Origin: Roseiarcus sp050012775
GTDB taxonomy: Bacteria > Pseudomonadota > Alphaproteobacteria > Rhizobiales > Beijerinckiaceae
NCBI GenBank assembly: GCA_050012775.1
Contig: JBEKGN010000013.1
Coordinates: 1-64,000, forward strand
Length of the DNA stretch: 64,000 nt
Direction: 5' to 3'
This document shows, piece by piece, positions 15,661-25,584 of this stretch (position 1 is the first letter of the stretch; every line of letters begins with the position of its first letter). The position numbers and the translations under genes were made by a program. The notes under the pieces are model-generated. The model made no database searches, had not been told where the DNA came from, and was given only the letters and a program-made list of their open reading frames with translations.

Positions 15661-17757
15661 TCATTCCAGGCGCACCAGGATCGAATCCGACGCTCCCTTG
15701 GCGTCGATCACCGAAACGCGCGCGAAGCCGGCGCCGTCGGGACGCCAGGCGGCTTGGCGTCGGGCGTCGGGTTCCCCGATCGGCGCGCCGTTGACGAACC
15801 ATGTGAGGGGCAGCGCGCCGCCCAGCGCCTTGAGCGCCAGAGTCTCCTCGCGTCCGCCCTCCTTCAGTCCGAGATCGATGCGCGCGCCGTCGGGCGGAAA
15901 GGCGATTTTCAGCGGCGGCGCGGCGGTCGCGGCGATCGTCTTGGGGGCGTCCTTGCGCAAATGGCGCAGCGGCGGCGGCAGATCGGCGCTCACGGCGACG
16001 CGCAGCACCCCCTTGGGCGGGCGGATCAGTTCGATGTCGCGACCGAGGCGCGCGAAGGCGTCGAACAGAATCGGCGCGGCGGCCTGACGTCCGACGAGGC
16101 CGGGCGTCGGGCCGTTGTCGGGTCGCCCGACCCAGACGGCGATCGTCGTCCCCTTATCGTAGCCGATCGCCAGCGCGTCGCGAAAGCCGTAGGACGTGCC
16201 GGTCTTGAAGGCGATGCGGCCGCTCAAGGCGCTCGACGGCGGCGGCGCGCCGCGCAAGATGTCCTCGACGTAATAGGCGGCGACGGGATCGGTGACGCGC
16301 TTGGGCCCAATGATCGGCGGCGCCCCGTCGAGCCGCTCGATCAGCGCCGGCGCCTCGCCGCCGCGCGCCAGGCCGGCGTAAAGCCTGGCGATGTCGGTCA
16401 GCGAGATGCCGAGGCCGCCGAGGCCGATCGCCAGGCCGACCGGCGTGTCCTTGGGCAGCGCGATCTGGGCGCCCGCGCCGTGCAGCCGCGCGAGAAAGCT
16501 CGACGGCCCGACATCGGCGAGCAATTCGACCGCCGGCAGGTTGAGCGACATTTGCAGCGCCTTGCGCGCCGTCACCGTGCCCTGGTAGCCGAGGTCGAAA
16601 TTTTCCGGCGCATAGGCGCCGTAGCGAGCGGGCCGATCGAACAGCACGGTCTCGGGATGCGCGAGACCTTCCTCGAAAGCGAGCGCATAGATCAAGGGTT
16701 TGAGCGCCGAACCCGGCGAACGCGGCGCGCGCGACATATCGACCGACCCGTCGCGCGCGGCGTCGAGATAGTCGGCGGCGCCGATCCGCGCCCTTATCTC
16801 GCCGCTGGAATTGTCGATGACGACGATCGCCGCGGAAAGTTTGGGGCCGAGGCGCGCGACCGCCTCGCGCGCCAGCGCTTCGAGCTTGGCTTGCAAGCGC
16901 GCGTCGATCGAGAGCTTCAGCACATGGGCGCGCGGGTCGGCCGCGACGGCCTCTTCCGCGGCGTGCGCGGCGAGCAGCGGGAAGGGCTTGCGGGTCTCGG
17001 GAATCGGCTCCCGCTTGGCCGCGTTCGCCTCCTCGGGCGTGATGATTCCGCGCGCGGCGACGCGATCGAGCACGCGCGCGCGCGCGACGCGGGCCGCTTC
17101 GGGAAAGCGCTCCGGCCGGCGCGACTCCGGCGATTGCGGCAGGGCGACGAGCAGCGCCGCCTCGCCGATGGTCAGTCGCCGCGGCTCTTTGCCGAAATAG
17201 GCGAGCGAGGCCGCGCGCACGCCTTCGAGATTGCCGCCGAAGGGCGCCAGCATGAGATAGCGATCGATGATTCCGGCTTTGGCGAGGCGCCGCTCCATCT
17301 GCCAGGCGCGCGTCGCCTGACGCAACTTGGCGCTCAAGTTGCGCTCGTCGCGCGGCTCGATCAGCCGCGCCACTTGCATCGTCAGCGTCGATCCGCCGGA
17401 GACGACATGGCCGCTCGCGATCCACTGGCCCGCGGCGCGCGCCATCGCGCGCCAGTCGACGCCGCCATGCTGGTAAAAGCGTCCGTCCTCGTAGGCGAGC
17501 AGCATCGCGAGATAGCGCGGGTCGACCTCGCCGCTGGTGATGGGCAGGCGCCAGCGCCCGTCGGGCAACGTGAAGGCGCGCAAGAGCCGCCCGTCGCGAT
17601 CGACGACGATCGTCGAGCCGAAACGGGAGGAGGCGAGATCGAGCGACCCGAGGCTGTCGAGATAGCTGTTCCAAGCCGCGGGCAGCCCCAGCCCGAGGAT
17701 GAAGACGAGCGCGCCGACGATGGCGAAGCCGCGGCGTTCGAGGGAGTATCGTCTCAC
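15661..17757 (-). CDS. pbpC: Penicillin-binding protein 1C
   Basis: Bifunctional class A penicillin-binding protein of 698 residues, anchored by one N-terminal helix (GFAIVGALVFILGLGLPAAW). The glycosyltransferase domain shows EDGRFYQHGGVD, GGSTLTMQVARL and LAYFGKEPRRL. The transpeptidase domain has the nucleophile motif SALK (in PGSALKPLIY), SLN (QMSLNLPAV) and KTGTS (FKTGTSYGF). A C-terminal PbpC-specific beta domain ends the protein (PPDGARIDLGL onward). The GTG start at 17757 overlaps the stop of the alpha-2-macroglobulin gene (GTGA), so the pair is coupled, as in many proteobacteria. PbpC is thought to repair the wall where the macroglobulin has trapped proteases. Confidence 0.93.
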   Translation of the reverse strand: MRRYSLERRGFAIVGALVFILGLGLPAAWNSYLDSLGSLDLASSRFGSTIVVDRDGRLLRAFTLPDGRWRLPITSGEVDPRYLAMLLAYEDGRFYQHGGVDWRAMARAAGQWIASGHVVSGGSTLTMQVARLIEPRDERNLSAKLRQATRAWQMERRLAKAGIIDRYLMLAPFGGNLEGVRAASLAYFGKEPRRLTIGEAALLVALPQSPESRRPERFPEAARVARARVLDRVAARGIITPEEANAAKREPIPETRKPFPLLAAHAAEEAVAADPRAHVLKLSIDARLQAKLEALAREAVARLGPKLSAAIVVIDNSSGEIRARIGAADYLDAARDGSVDMSRAPRSPGSALKPLIYALAFEEGLAHPETVLFDRPARYGAYAPENFDLGYQGTVTARKALQMSLNLPAVELLADVGPSSFLARLHGAGAQIALPKDTPVGLAIGLGGLGISLTDIARLYAGLARGGEAPALIERLDGAPPIIGPKRVTDPVAAYYVEDILRGAPPPSSALSGRIAFKTGTSYGFRDALAIGYDKGTTIAVWVGRPDNGPTPGLVGRQAAAPILFDAFARLGRDIELIRPPKGVLRVAVSADLPPPLRHLRKDAPKTIAATAAPPLKIAFPPDGARIDLGLKEGGREETLALKALGGALPLTWFVNGAPIGEPDARRQAAWRPDGAGFARVSVIDAKGASDSILVRLE

Positions 17758-20700
17758 TTCGCCTTCACCTCGATCGCGCCGAAGCCGGTGCGGCCGAAGC
17801 GGTCGGGGCGATACATGTCCTCCGCCGTCGCCGGCGGATAGACGTATTGGCCCGGCGCGACGGCGCGCACGACATAGGCCACGCTGAAGAAGGCGGATTG
17901 GCCGGGCTCGCGGTCGAATGCGGCGACGAATCGGTCGTCGCGATATTCGGCGTGCACGGGATCGATATCCTTCTTCAGCCAGGAAAACGCGTCGATCGAG
18001 CCGCTGTCGAACAGCGTGGGATTGTCGATCTCGAGGCCGGCAGGCAGGCGATCGACCACCAGCAGCTTGGCGTAGCGCGCTTCGCTTTCCGTGATCTTCA
18101 GCACGACGACGACGCGCTCGTTCTGCGTCAGGCTCTTGAGATCGATTTTCGTTCCGTCGAGCTTGTAGAACGTGCGCTCCAGCGCATAGCCCTGGGCCGC
18201 AGCCGGCTCGGGCGAGAGCGGCACGCCCGAAGTCGTGGTCACGACCTGCGCGGTCGTCTTGCCGGTGTTGGCGATGGCGATCAGCTTCTGCCCGAGCGCA
18301 TAGCCGCTCCATTTGCGATAGATCGCGCCTTTGACCGGCTGCCCGTCGACGCTGAACTGGCTCAGCGTCTGATGTTCGGCGAGCGCCTCGGCGGCGATTA
18401 AGAGCCAGTTGTCTTCCTGCGTGCTGGTGTAGCCGCGGGCCGCGCGGGCGCGATCGACCGCCTCGCCCGCGCGATCGATCGGATCGCCCGCGATTTCGCT
18501 CGTCGTGAGGTTGGCTTCGGCGACGAGCGCGAGAACCGCCGCGCCGTCGCGCAGCGCCGAGCCGTAGTCGGGTCGCGAAAAGCCATTGTCCTGCTCGGCG
18601 TCGAGCGCGTCGAGCGCCGACGAAAAGACCTTGCCGGCGCGCGCGCGGTCGCCGAGCATGGCGAGCGCGGCGGCGAGCTGCGCTTCGGCCATCGGCGTGC
18701 GGAAGATCGCGAGCTTGGTGTCGGCGAGATAACGCAAATCGCCGATGACCGGGCGTCCGTTGCGCGCGAGCACGTAGAGCGCGTAGGCGAGCGGTTCGCC
18801 CGCGCCCTCGCCGGGATCGGCTGCGTTGAGCGCCTCGTTGCGCAAATGGTCGAGCGCGGAATCGAATCCCTGCTGCGGCACGGCGAAGGCGCGTTCGCGC
18901 GCCCGCGTGAGGAAATCGGCGACGAAAGCGTCGAGCCAGAGGTCGTCGCTGTCGCTGTCGGCCGCCCAGAGGCCGAAGGCGCCGCTGGAATTCTGCCGCG
19001 TCATCACCCGCTCGATCGCGTTCTTCACGCGCCCGTCGAGATTGGGGTCGGTCGCGAGATGTTCGAGCGCGGCGAGCCGGTTGGCGTAGAGCAGCGGCAT
19101 CGCGATGCTGACCACCTGCTCGGAGCAGCCGTAGGGATAGCGTTCGAGCGCCTGGAGGATCGCCGGCGCGTCGAGCGCGCCGAACGGCGAAGCCGCGACG
19201 GAGACCGATCCGGTGCCGGGAACGAAGTCGGCGATCAGATCGTCGGAGATCGTCTCGCTGGCGCCCGCGGGCAGAGGATGGATCACGCGGCGATAGATGT
19301 CGGGAGCGCCCGCCGCGACGCCGAGCGGGAATCGCTGGGTCGCGGAAACGCCGGGGCCGGCGATCTTGAGATCGAGCGTCGCGGTTCCGACGCCGGCGGC
19401 GCCGATCGGCATCGTGACCGAGGCGCGCTGATGCGCGGCGAGCTTCACCGTCCGGGTCAGCGCGTCGGCCTCGGCGGTCAGCGGCCCGTGAATGTCGAGA
19501 TCGAGCTGGTAATCGCCGGCTTCGCCCTCGACATTGTCGATGTCGATATGCATCTGCGAGCGGTCGCCGAGGTCGAGGAACCGCGGCAGCGTCGCGGTGA
19601 CGACGACGGGATCGCGCACGATCACATTCGCCTCCGCCGAGCCGACTTTGGTCTTCGACCATGCGATCGCCATCACCCGCACCGAACCGTTGAAGGCGGG
19701 GATGTCGAAGGACACGCTGGCAGCGCCGTCGGCGCCGACCTTGACGACGCCGGAAAAGAGCGCGAGCGGCGGTTGGGTCGGCAGATTGCCTTCCAGATTG
19801 CCGCTGTTGTCGCCGCCGGTTTGCAGGGAGCCGGCGACGCCTTCCATGCCGTCGATCAGCAGCCCATAGAGATCGCGGATATCGACGGCGAGCTTGCGCT
19901 GCCCGAAGAAAAAGCCGCGCGGGTCCGGCGTCTTGTACCCCGTCAGATTGAGGATGCCGACGTCGACCGCGGCGACTGTGACCTCGGCCTCTTCGCCGGC
20001 GGCGAGGCCGCCGATCTTGATCGGCAGCGTCAGGGCTTGGCGCGGCCGGGTCTTGTCGGGCGCGTTGATCGCGATATCGAGCTTGCGCGCGCCCTCATCG
20101 ATGCTGAACCAGGCGAGGCCCAGCGCGCGGCCGGGCATGCGCTTGGCCTTGACGTCGAGCGGGCGATGCGTCAGCGCGACCGCGTAGGCGCCCGCGCCCC
20201 AATCCGCCCCGACCTTGAACGGCACGACATTGTCGCCCTCGGCGAGATCGACGTCGATGAATTGCTCGAGCTTGTCGCCGACCAGGGCGACCGTCGCTTT
20301 GCCCTGGAAATGCGAGGCGATGCGCAGCTTGGCCTCGTCGCCGGGAGCGTAGTTGGCTTTGTCGAGCGTCACGACGACGTTGTCGGGCGTGTCGGCGCTC
20401 GCCGTGCCCGACCAGCCGACATCGAAGGTGATGCTGGTCTGTTCGCCATCGGGCGTCTTCACGTCGAGCCTGTGCCGGCCCCAGCCGACCTGCGCGCTGA
20501 TCTTCGCCGGCGCGTCGGCGCTGATGTCGATGCTCCCTTCAGCGATGCGTTTGGAGGACTTGACCGGCTCGTAGCTCCAATGTCCGTCCGAGTTGAACCA
20601 TTGGTAGTCGTTGTTGATCTTGTAAAGCGACCATGCGACGCCCTTGCGCACGCCGCGCGCGCCGTCAGGCGCGACGGCGATCGCCTCGAAGGTGGCGGTG

Positions 20701-23009
20701 TCGCCCTCGCCGATTCCTTCGTCGAAATCCTTCTTGAGGCCGATCATCACGCCCTTTGCGCGCACCGGCGCCGTCACGACGCGTTCGACCGTCCGTCCGC
20801 CCGATTCCGCGACATCGACGATGACCTTCGCCTCGAGCGGCTTGGCGGCCGCGCCCTCCGGCAGATCGACCGAGAGATCGGCGTGGCCCTTGTCGTCGGT
20901 CTGGACCTTGTTGGTGAACTGAGCCTCGACGGTGGTGAACTCGTCGTCGGTCAAACCGCCGACATAGCCGGGATAGCCCGCGATCTCGGAGCCCTCGACC
21001 GCCTCCAGGCGCACCGCGCCGGTGACGTCGAGGCCCGCCGCCGGCGCGCCATAGAGGAATTTGGCGTCGAGCGAAATGTCGATCGGCTCGCCCGGCGCAG
21101 CCGTCGGCTTGGCCAATTTCAGCGTGAAGTCGAGGCGCTCCGGGACATAATCCTCGAGCAGGAATTCGGCGTGCCCGATGCTCGGCGCCTTGGGATCGCC
21201 GTAGGCGTCGATCTCCCATTTGCCGGCCGCCGCGTCGGAGACCAGCGGCACGGCCAAGGCGCGGCCGCCGAGCCCCTGATCCGCGACGCTCGCGCGCTTG
21301 TATTCGACGCCGTCGGGACGCTTGACGACGAGCGTCAGCGGCAGACCGCTCTTGGCCTCGCCCTTGCCGTCGCGCAGCAGGGCGGTGACGAACACCGTCT
21401 CGCCGGAGCGATAGACCCCGCGCTCGGTATAGACAAACGCGTCGAGCGCGCCAGGCGCTTCGCGCCCGCTGACGCCGCGATCGGTCAGATCGAAAGCGTT
21501 CTGCGTCAGATTGAGGAAGCCGTAATCGTCGGCGAGCGTCGCGACGAGGAGGCTCGGCGCCGAGCCTCCCGTCCCACGCGACAGGCCGGGGTCGAAATCG
21601 ACGCGCCCGTCCGCCCCCGTCGTCTTGCTCGCCAGCACTTCGTTGTTGCGCGCGACAAGGCGGACTTCGACGCCCGCGAGCGGAGCGGCGCTGGCCAGCG
21701 AGCGCACCGACGCGTGGACCCCGTCATCGCCCGAGAACGTGGTGAGGCCGAGGTCGGAGACGACCATCCATTGCGTCGCCACCGCCGATTCGTCGCCTTC
21801 GTCGGAGGATTCGCCGCTCGGCGCCTTCGCGCCTTTCCAAGGCCGAGCGGTGACGAGATAGACGCCGGGCTGCAATTTGCCGACCGCCTCGAGAAGCGGA
21901 AAATCGGTGACGATCTCCTTGTTGAGTTCCGAGGCGACGTCCATCGAGCCGCTCCAAACTTTCACGCCGTCCTGCGACTCGATCTCGCCGGCCCGCGAGG
22001 GCGTGATCGGTTTGAGGAAGTCGTCGCGCGAGGTCTGGGCGAGCAGGTTGCGGTCGCCGATCCGGTAGACGTCGATTCCGACCTTCGACGTGTTGACGGT
22101 GGTCAGCGGCGCGCCGAGCTGGCCCTGGCGCGGCAGCACATAGGCCTTGCCGGCGAAATGGGCTTGCGGCGAACGGTCGCGCACGTAAATTTCGTAGTCG
22201 GCCGATTTGAGCAGCGACTCGCCGACCGCCGACGGCAGGCCCTCGCGGATGACGATCGCATAGCGCTCGCCGTGCTTGAGGCCTTCGACGCAAATCTGCT
22301 GATCCTCGCTCGAAATGGCCGAACTGGCGGCGCCGGCGACGGCGACATAGGGCGAAAAGTCCGTCTTGCGCGCGAGCGACTCGGAGAAGTTGAAGCAAAC
22401 CCGCGGCGCCGAGGATTCGTTGTCGACCTTGTAGTCGAGGATGCGGAAGCCGTGCTTTTCGCGCATGTCTTGGTAGATCTTGCGCGTGTCCTCGTCGTCG
22501 CGCCGCTCGAGGCTGGCGCGATAGGCGTCGAGGGCGGGGCGCCACATCTCGTGGCGAGCAAAGAGATTGCCGAGCAGCGCGAGGGCCTCGGCTTGCTGCG
22601 CGGCGCCGTTCGCGCGCTGATAGGCGGCGTAAGCCGCAGTCTGGCCGCGCTGAACGAAATCGTAGCGGCCGTCCGCCTGCGCGTCGTCGGCTTGCGCGCC
22701 GAGCCGGGCGAGCGCCAGCCACGCGCCGGCGTCCTTCGGGGCGCTGGCGACCGCCGCGCCGAGAAGCGCGCTCGCGTCCTTGAAATTGGCGGCGACGACG
22801 GCGCCGGCCGCGTCCTTGCGCAATTGCTCGACGCTCTTGCCTTTGATTTTCGCGCCGATCTGCGCCGTCTCCTTGCGCAAGGTCTCGGTGAGCCGCACGA
22901 CGTCGCTGGCGAGGTCTTCCCGCGCGTAGGGCTTGATTTCCGCCGCGAGGGCGGCTCCGGCGGCGATCAGCAGCGCGAGCGCGAGAAAACTGCGAATGGC
23001 TTGGAGCAT
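17754..23009 (-). CDS. Bacterial alpha-2-macroglobulin (YfhM family)
   Basis: Periplasmic protease trap of 1751 residues, close to the family's usual ~1650-1900. The thioester motif is present as CSEQ (YPYGCSEQVVS, Cys at about residue 1295) instead of the common CLEQ. Macroglobulin-like domains precede it (e.g. DRGVSGREAPGALDAFVYTE, the MG3-like region with YRSGE) and an alpha-toroid and receptor-like domain follow. The start MLQAIRSFLALALLIAAG gives a signal peptide cut after ALA. It has no lipobox Cys, unlike E. coli YfhM, so a soluble periplasmic protein is expected. An upstream in-frame ATG at 23072 would bury the signal peptide. It is coupled to pbpC. Confidence 0.93.
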   Translation of the reverse strand: MLQAIRSFLALALLIAAGAALAAEIKPYAREDLASDVVRLTETLRKETAQIGAKIKGKSVEQLRKDAAGAVVAANFKDASALLGAAVASAPKDAGAWLALARLGAQADDAQADGRYDFVQRGQTAAYAAYQRANGAAQQAEALALLGNLFARHEMWRPALDAYRASLERRDDEDTRKIYQDMREKHGFRILDYKVDNESSAPRVCFNFSESLARKTDFSPYVAVAGAASSAISSEDQQICVEGLKHGERYAIVIREGLPSAVGESLLKSADYEIYVRDRSPQAHFAGKAYVLPRQGQLGAPLTTVNTSKVGIDVYRIGDRNLLAQTSRDDFLKPITPSRAGEIESQDGVKVWSGSMDVASELNKEIVTDFPLLEAVGKLQPGVYLVTARPWKGAKAPSGESSDEGDESAVATQWMVVSDLGLTTFSGDDGVHASVRSLASAAPLAGVEVRLVARNNEVLASKTTGADGRVDFDPGLSRGTGGSAPSLLVATLADDYGFLNLTQNAFDLTDRGVSGREAPGALDAFVYTERGVYRSGETVFVTALLRDGKGEAKSGLPLTLVVKRPDGVEYKRASVADQGLGGRALAVPLVSDAAAGKWEIDAYGDPKAPSIGHAEFLLEDYVPERLDFTLKLAKPTAAPGEPIDISLDAKFLYGAPAAGLDVTGAVRLEAVEGSEIAGYPGYVGGLTDDEFTTVEAQFTNKVQTDDKGHADLSVDLPEGAAAKPLEAKVIVDVAESGGRTVERVVTAPVRAKGVMIGLKKDFDEGIGEGDTATFEAIAVAPDGARGVRKGVAWSLYKINNDYQWFNSDGHWSYEPVKSSKRIAEGSIDISADAPAKISAQVGWGRHRLDVKTPDGEQTSITFDVGWSGTASADTPDNVVVTLDKANYAPGDEAKLRIASHFQGKATVALVGDKLEQFIDVDLAEGDNVVPFKVGADWGAGAYAVALTHRPLDVKAKRMPGRALGLAWFSIDEGARKLDIAINAPDKTRPRQALTLPIKIGGLAAGEEAEVTVAAVDVGILNLTGYKTPDPRGFFFGQRKLAVDIRDLYGLLIDGMEGVAGSLQTGGDNSGNLEGNLPTQPPLALFSGVVKVGADGAASVSFDIPAFNGSVRVMAIAWSKTKVGSAEANVIVRDPVVVTATLPRFLDLGDRSQMHIDIDNVEGEAGDYQLDLDIHGPLTAEADALTRTVKLAAHQRASVTMPIGAAGVGTATLDLKIAGPGVSATQRFPLGVAAGAPDIYRRVIHPLPAGASETISDDLIADFVPGTGSVSVAASPFGALDAPAILQALERYPYGCSEQVVSIAMPLLYANRLAALEHLATDPNLDGRVKNAIERVMTRQNSSGAFGLWAADSDSDDLWLDAFVADFLTRARERAFAVPQQGFDSALDHLRNEALNAADPGEGAGEPLAYALYVLARNGRPVIGDLRYLADTKLAIFRTPMAEAQLAAALAMLGDRARAGKVFSSALDALDAEQDNGFSRPDYGSALRDGAAVLALVAEANLTTSEIAGDPIDRAGEAVDRARAARGYTSTQEDNWLLIAAEALAEHQTLSQFSVDGQPVKGAIYRKWSGYALGQKLIAIANTGKTTAQVVTTTSGVPLSPEPAAAQGYALERTFYKLDGTKIDLKSLTQNERVVVVLKITESEARYAKLLVVDRLPAGLEIDNPTLFDSGSIDAFSWLKKDIDPVHAEYRDDRFVAAFDREPGQSAFFSVAYVVRAVAPGQYVYPPATAEDMYRPDRFGRTGFGAIEVKAK

Positions 23010-23151
23010 GTCTCGACCCTTGTTTTGCAAGGCGGCCGGTCGGCCCGCCCGCGGGCGTGTGCGAGGCGTCATACCGTAAGGGCGCTTTGCGACGGTGTCC
23101 TTACGGGACGGCCGATGCTAGCATGGCCGCGCGAGGCTGAGGGAGCCGGGA

Positions 23152-24651
23152 ATGAAAGAATATCGCTTTTGGGGGGGCGCCATCCTCGGCCTGCTCGCGG
23201 CGTGCGCGGCGCATGTATCGGGTCTCGCCCAGACAGCCGCGCCAACGCCGCAGTCGGGCGTCGACTCGCGAACGGAGGGGCAAAAAGGCGCCTTTCTGGC
23301 GATGCCGGAAGCGGATCGCAAGGCGGTTCAGGACGCGCTCGGCTGGCTCGGGCTCTATAACGGCGGGGTCGACGGCGCCTTCGGCAAGCGCACGCGCGAT
23401 TCCATCCTCGCTTATCAGACAAGCGTCAACGCGACGGCCGACGGGCTGGTTTCCCCTCCGCAGCTGGCCGCGTTGAAGGCCGCCGCGCAGAAGGCGCGGG
23501 CGGCGGTCGGATTCGAACTCATCGACGAACGGCGCTCGGGCGTGCGCATCGGCGCGCCGTTGAAAATTCTCGACAAAATCGCGATGATCGCTGGCGACGT
23601 GACGATCGAGAAAGCGGACGGCGGCGTGACTTTGGCGATGCAATATCGGACCGGCGAGGAGGCCGGTCTCGCGGCCCAGTACGCGAAGCTGACCGCCGAC
23701 GCCAACGGGCGCAAGGTTGCCTATAAAGCGATGAAGGCGGACGAATTCTTCGTCGTGGCGGGCGAAGAGGCGGGGCGAAAATTCTATTCGCGCTTCGCCA
23801 AGGCGCCGGCGAACTGGCCCGACGGGCCCTCGCTGCGCGGGTTCACGTTTTCTTACCCGAGCGCGCTCGCCGCGGACTTCGACAAGGTCGCCCTGGCGAT
23901 CGCCAATTCCTTCGAGCCGTTTTCGTCGTCGGCGGCGAGCCTCGATACGGCGCCCGCGCGGGCGACGTCGAGCCTCACGTGGCGCGACATCGTGAAAGTC
24001 GCGCCGGAGAACCCCATCGCCCAGCCGACGCCGTCGAGCGCGACCGCGGACTCGAGCGTCAAGACGCCGCCGCGCGCGCCGGAAACGGCGGCGACCGGCC
24101 TGATCGTCGCCCCCGGCCAGGCGCTGACCGCGATCGGCGAGGCCGATTGCGCCAATCCGACCGTCGACGGCAAGGCCGCGAACAGCCTGCGCGCGGACGC
24201 CGCGACGGGGCTCATGCTGCTCGCCGGCGATTTTGGCGCGGGGGCCGAGCCGCCGAGCTATGGCGCCGGGTCCGCCGAGCTTCTCGTGCTCAGCATCGAA
24301 CTGGGCGCGACGCCGGGGAAGACCACGCTCGAAGCGAGCGCCGCGACGCCGACGCCGGCGGGCGAGGGACGCCAGGCGATCCTCGCGGCGCTGACGAAAA
24401 GCGCGAGCGGCGCGCCGGTGTTCGATCGCAAGGGCGCTTTGGAAGCGCTCGTCGCGCCGATCAAGAGCGAACCCAGGCGCGTCGCCGGGGTCGTGCTGGT
24501 CGAGCCGCACGCTTTGATCGCAGGCGACGCGATCAAGCGTTTTCTCGGGCAGACGGGCGCCGAGGCGCCGGCTGAGGCCCCCGCTCTCGGCGCCGGCGAG
24601 ATCGCGCGCGAGAAGCGCGCGTTGGTCGTCAAGATCGTCTGCCGCCCATGA
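23152..24651 (+). CDS. Peptidoglycan-binding protein with degenerate serine-protease-like domain
   Basis: Exported protein of 499 residues. The N-terminus may be a lipoprotein signal: LAAC at residues 15-18 fits a lipobox. A Sec cut after LAQ is the alternative. A peptidoglycan-binding domain 1 follows (AVQDALGWLGLYNGGVDGAF, about residues 62-115), then a domain with a substituted beta fold (to ~265), and a C-terminal part resembling trypsin-like peptidases. There SASGAPVFDRKG corresponds to the GNSGGPVFD loop with its Ser kept, while the His segment reads TAIGEADC, so the triad looks incomplete. It overlaps murI by four bases (ATGA), which ties it to wall metabolism. It is divergent from the macroglobulin gene. 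Confidence 0.75.
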   Translation: MKEYRFWGGAILGLLAACAAHVSGLAQTAAPTPQSGVDSRTEGQKGAFLAMPEADRKAVQDALGWLGLYNGGVDGAFGKRTRDSILAYQTSVNATADGLVSPPQLAALKAAAQKARAAVGFELIDERRSGVRIGAPLKILDKIAMIAGDVTIEKADGGVTLAMQYRTGEEAGLAAQYAKLTADANGRKVAYKAMKADEFFVVAGEEAGRKFYSRFAKAPANWPDGPSLRGFTFSYPSALAADFDKVALAIANSFEPFSSSAASLDTAPARATSSLTWRDIVKVAPENPIAQPTPSSATADSSVKTPPRAPETAATGLIVAPGQALTAIGEADCANPTVDGKAANSLRADAATGLMLLAGDFGAGAEPPSYGAGSAELLVLSIELGATPGKTTLEASAATPTPAGEGRQAILAALTKSASGAPVFDRKGALEALVAPIKSEPRRVAGVVLVEPHALIAGDAIKRFLGQTGAEAPAEAPALGAGEIAREKRALVVKIVCRP

Positions 24652-25493
24652 ACGCCATGGACGCCTTGGGCGTGGCGCGCGGCGCGCGGGTTCTGATTTT
24701 CGATTCCGGCCTCGGCGGCCTGACCGTGCTCGCCGGCATCGCGCGCGAGCGGCCGGACGCCGAGCTGATCTACGCCGCCGATGACGCGTTCTTTCCCTAT
24801 GGCGCGCTCGACGAGGCGGCGCTCGTCGCGCGCGTCGGCTCGGTGATGGCGGCGCTGATCGAGCGCCATGCGCCCGATCTCGCGGTGATCGCCTGCAACA
24901 CCGCCTCGACGCTGGTCTTGCCGCCGCTGCGGGCCGCGTTTCCTCAATTGCCCTTCGTCGGCACGGTGCCGGCGATCAAGCCGGCGGCGGAAGCCTCGCT
25001 GACGCGCCTCGTCAGCGTGCTGGCGACGCCGGGGACCGTCGCGCGCGATTATACGCGCGCCCTTGTGCGCGATTTCGCCGGGGATTGCGAAGTGACGCTG
25101 GTCGGCTCGGCGCGCCTCGCCGGTCTGGCCGAGCTTTTTTTGCGCGGCGCGGCGATCGACGAGGCCGAGGTCGCGCGCGAAATCGCGCCGTGTTTTGTCC
25201 AGCGCGGCGATCGCAGGACCGATCAAGTGGTTCTCGCCTGCACGCATTTTCCCCTGCTCATGGAGCATTTTGCCCGCCTCGCGCCTTGGCCGGTCGACTT
25301 CGTCGATCCCGCGCCGGCCATCGCGCGCCGAGTCGACGCTCTCCTGGGCCAGCGCGGCGCGCCGCGCGGCCCGCGGGTCCTTTCGCCCGCGATCTTCACC
25401 AGCGGGCGGCCGCCCTCGGTCGAGCTGCAAAAAGCCTTGCGCCGGCATGGTCTGGCCGCTACCTCGACGGGCGAGCCCGTGACGGCGATTTGA
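24648..25493 (+). CDS. murI: Glutamate racemase
   Basis: Makes D-glutamate for peptidoglycan, cytoplasmic, 281 residues. The two catalytic Cys are in ACNTAST (Cys83) and ACTHFPLL (Cys198), the substrate-binding Asp-Ser is in IFDSGLGGLTVL (residues 19-20), and DAFFPYG follows. Its ATG overlaps the stop of the peptidoglycan-binding gene, and a second ATG two codons on is possible. The overlap suggests coupled expression with that protein. Confidence 0.96.
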   Translation: MNAMDALGVARGARVLIFDSGLGGLTVLAGIARERPDAELIYAADDAFFPYGALDEAALVARVGSVMAALIERHAPDLAVIACNTASTLVLPPLRAAFPQLPFVGTVPAIKPAAEASLTRLVSVLATPGTVARDYTRALVRDFAGDCEVTLVGSARLAGLAELFLRGAAIDEAEVAREIAPCFVQRGDRRTDQVVLACTHFPLLMEHFARLAPWPVDFVDPAPAIARRVDALLGQRGAPRGPRVLSPAIFTSGRPPSVELQKALRRHGLAATSTGEPVTAI

Positions 25494-25584
25494 AGTCGTG
25501 GCGACGCGAACGGGGGATGCGCGGGGCTGGAATTCACAGTCGGCGTTCCGCTCCCTTCGCCGAAATTATCGAAAGGCCGCCTGG

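Noticed and set aside
18846..23360. A 1504-codon open frame on the plus strand
   Set aside because: It is antisense to the alpha-2-macroglobulin and arises from the high third-position G+C. Its translation is Arg/Gly/Asp/Ala-rich with no domain.
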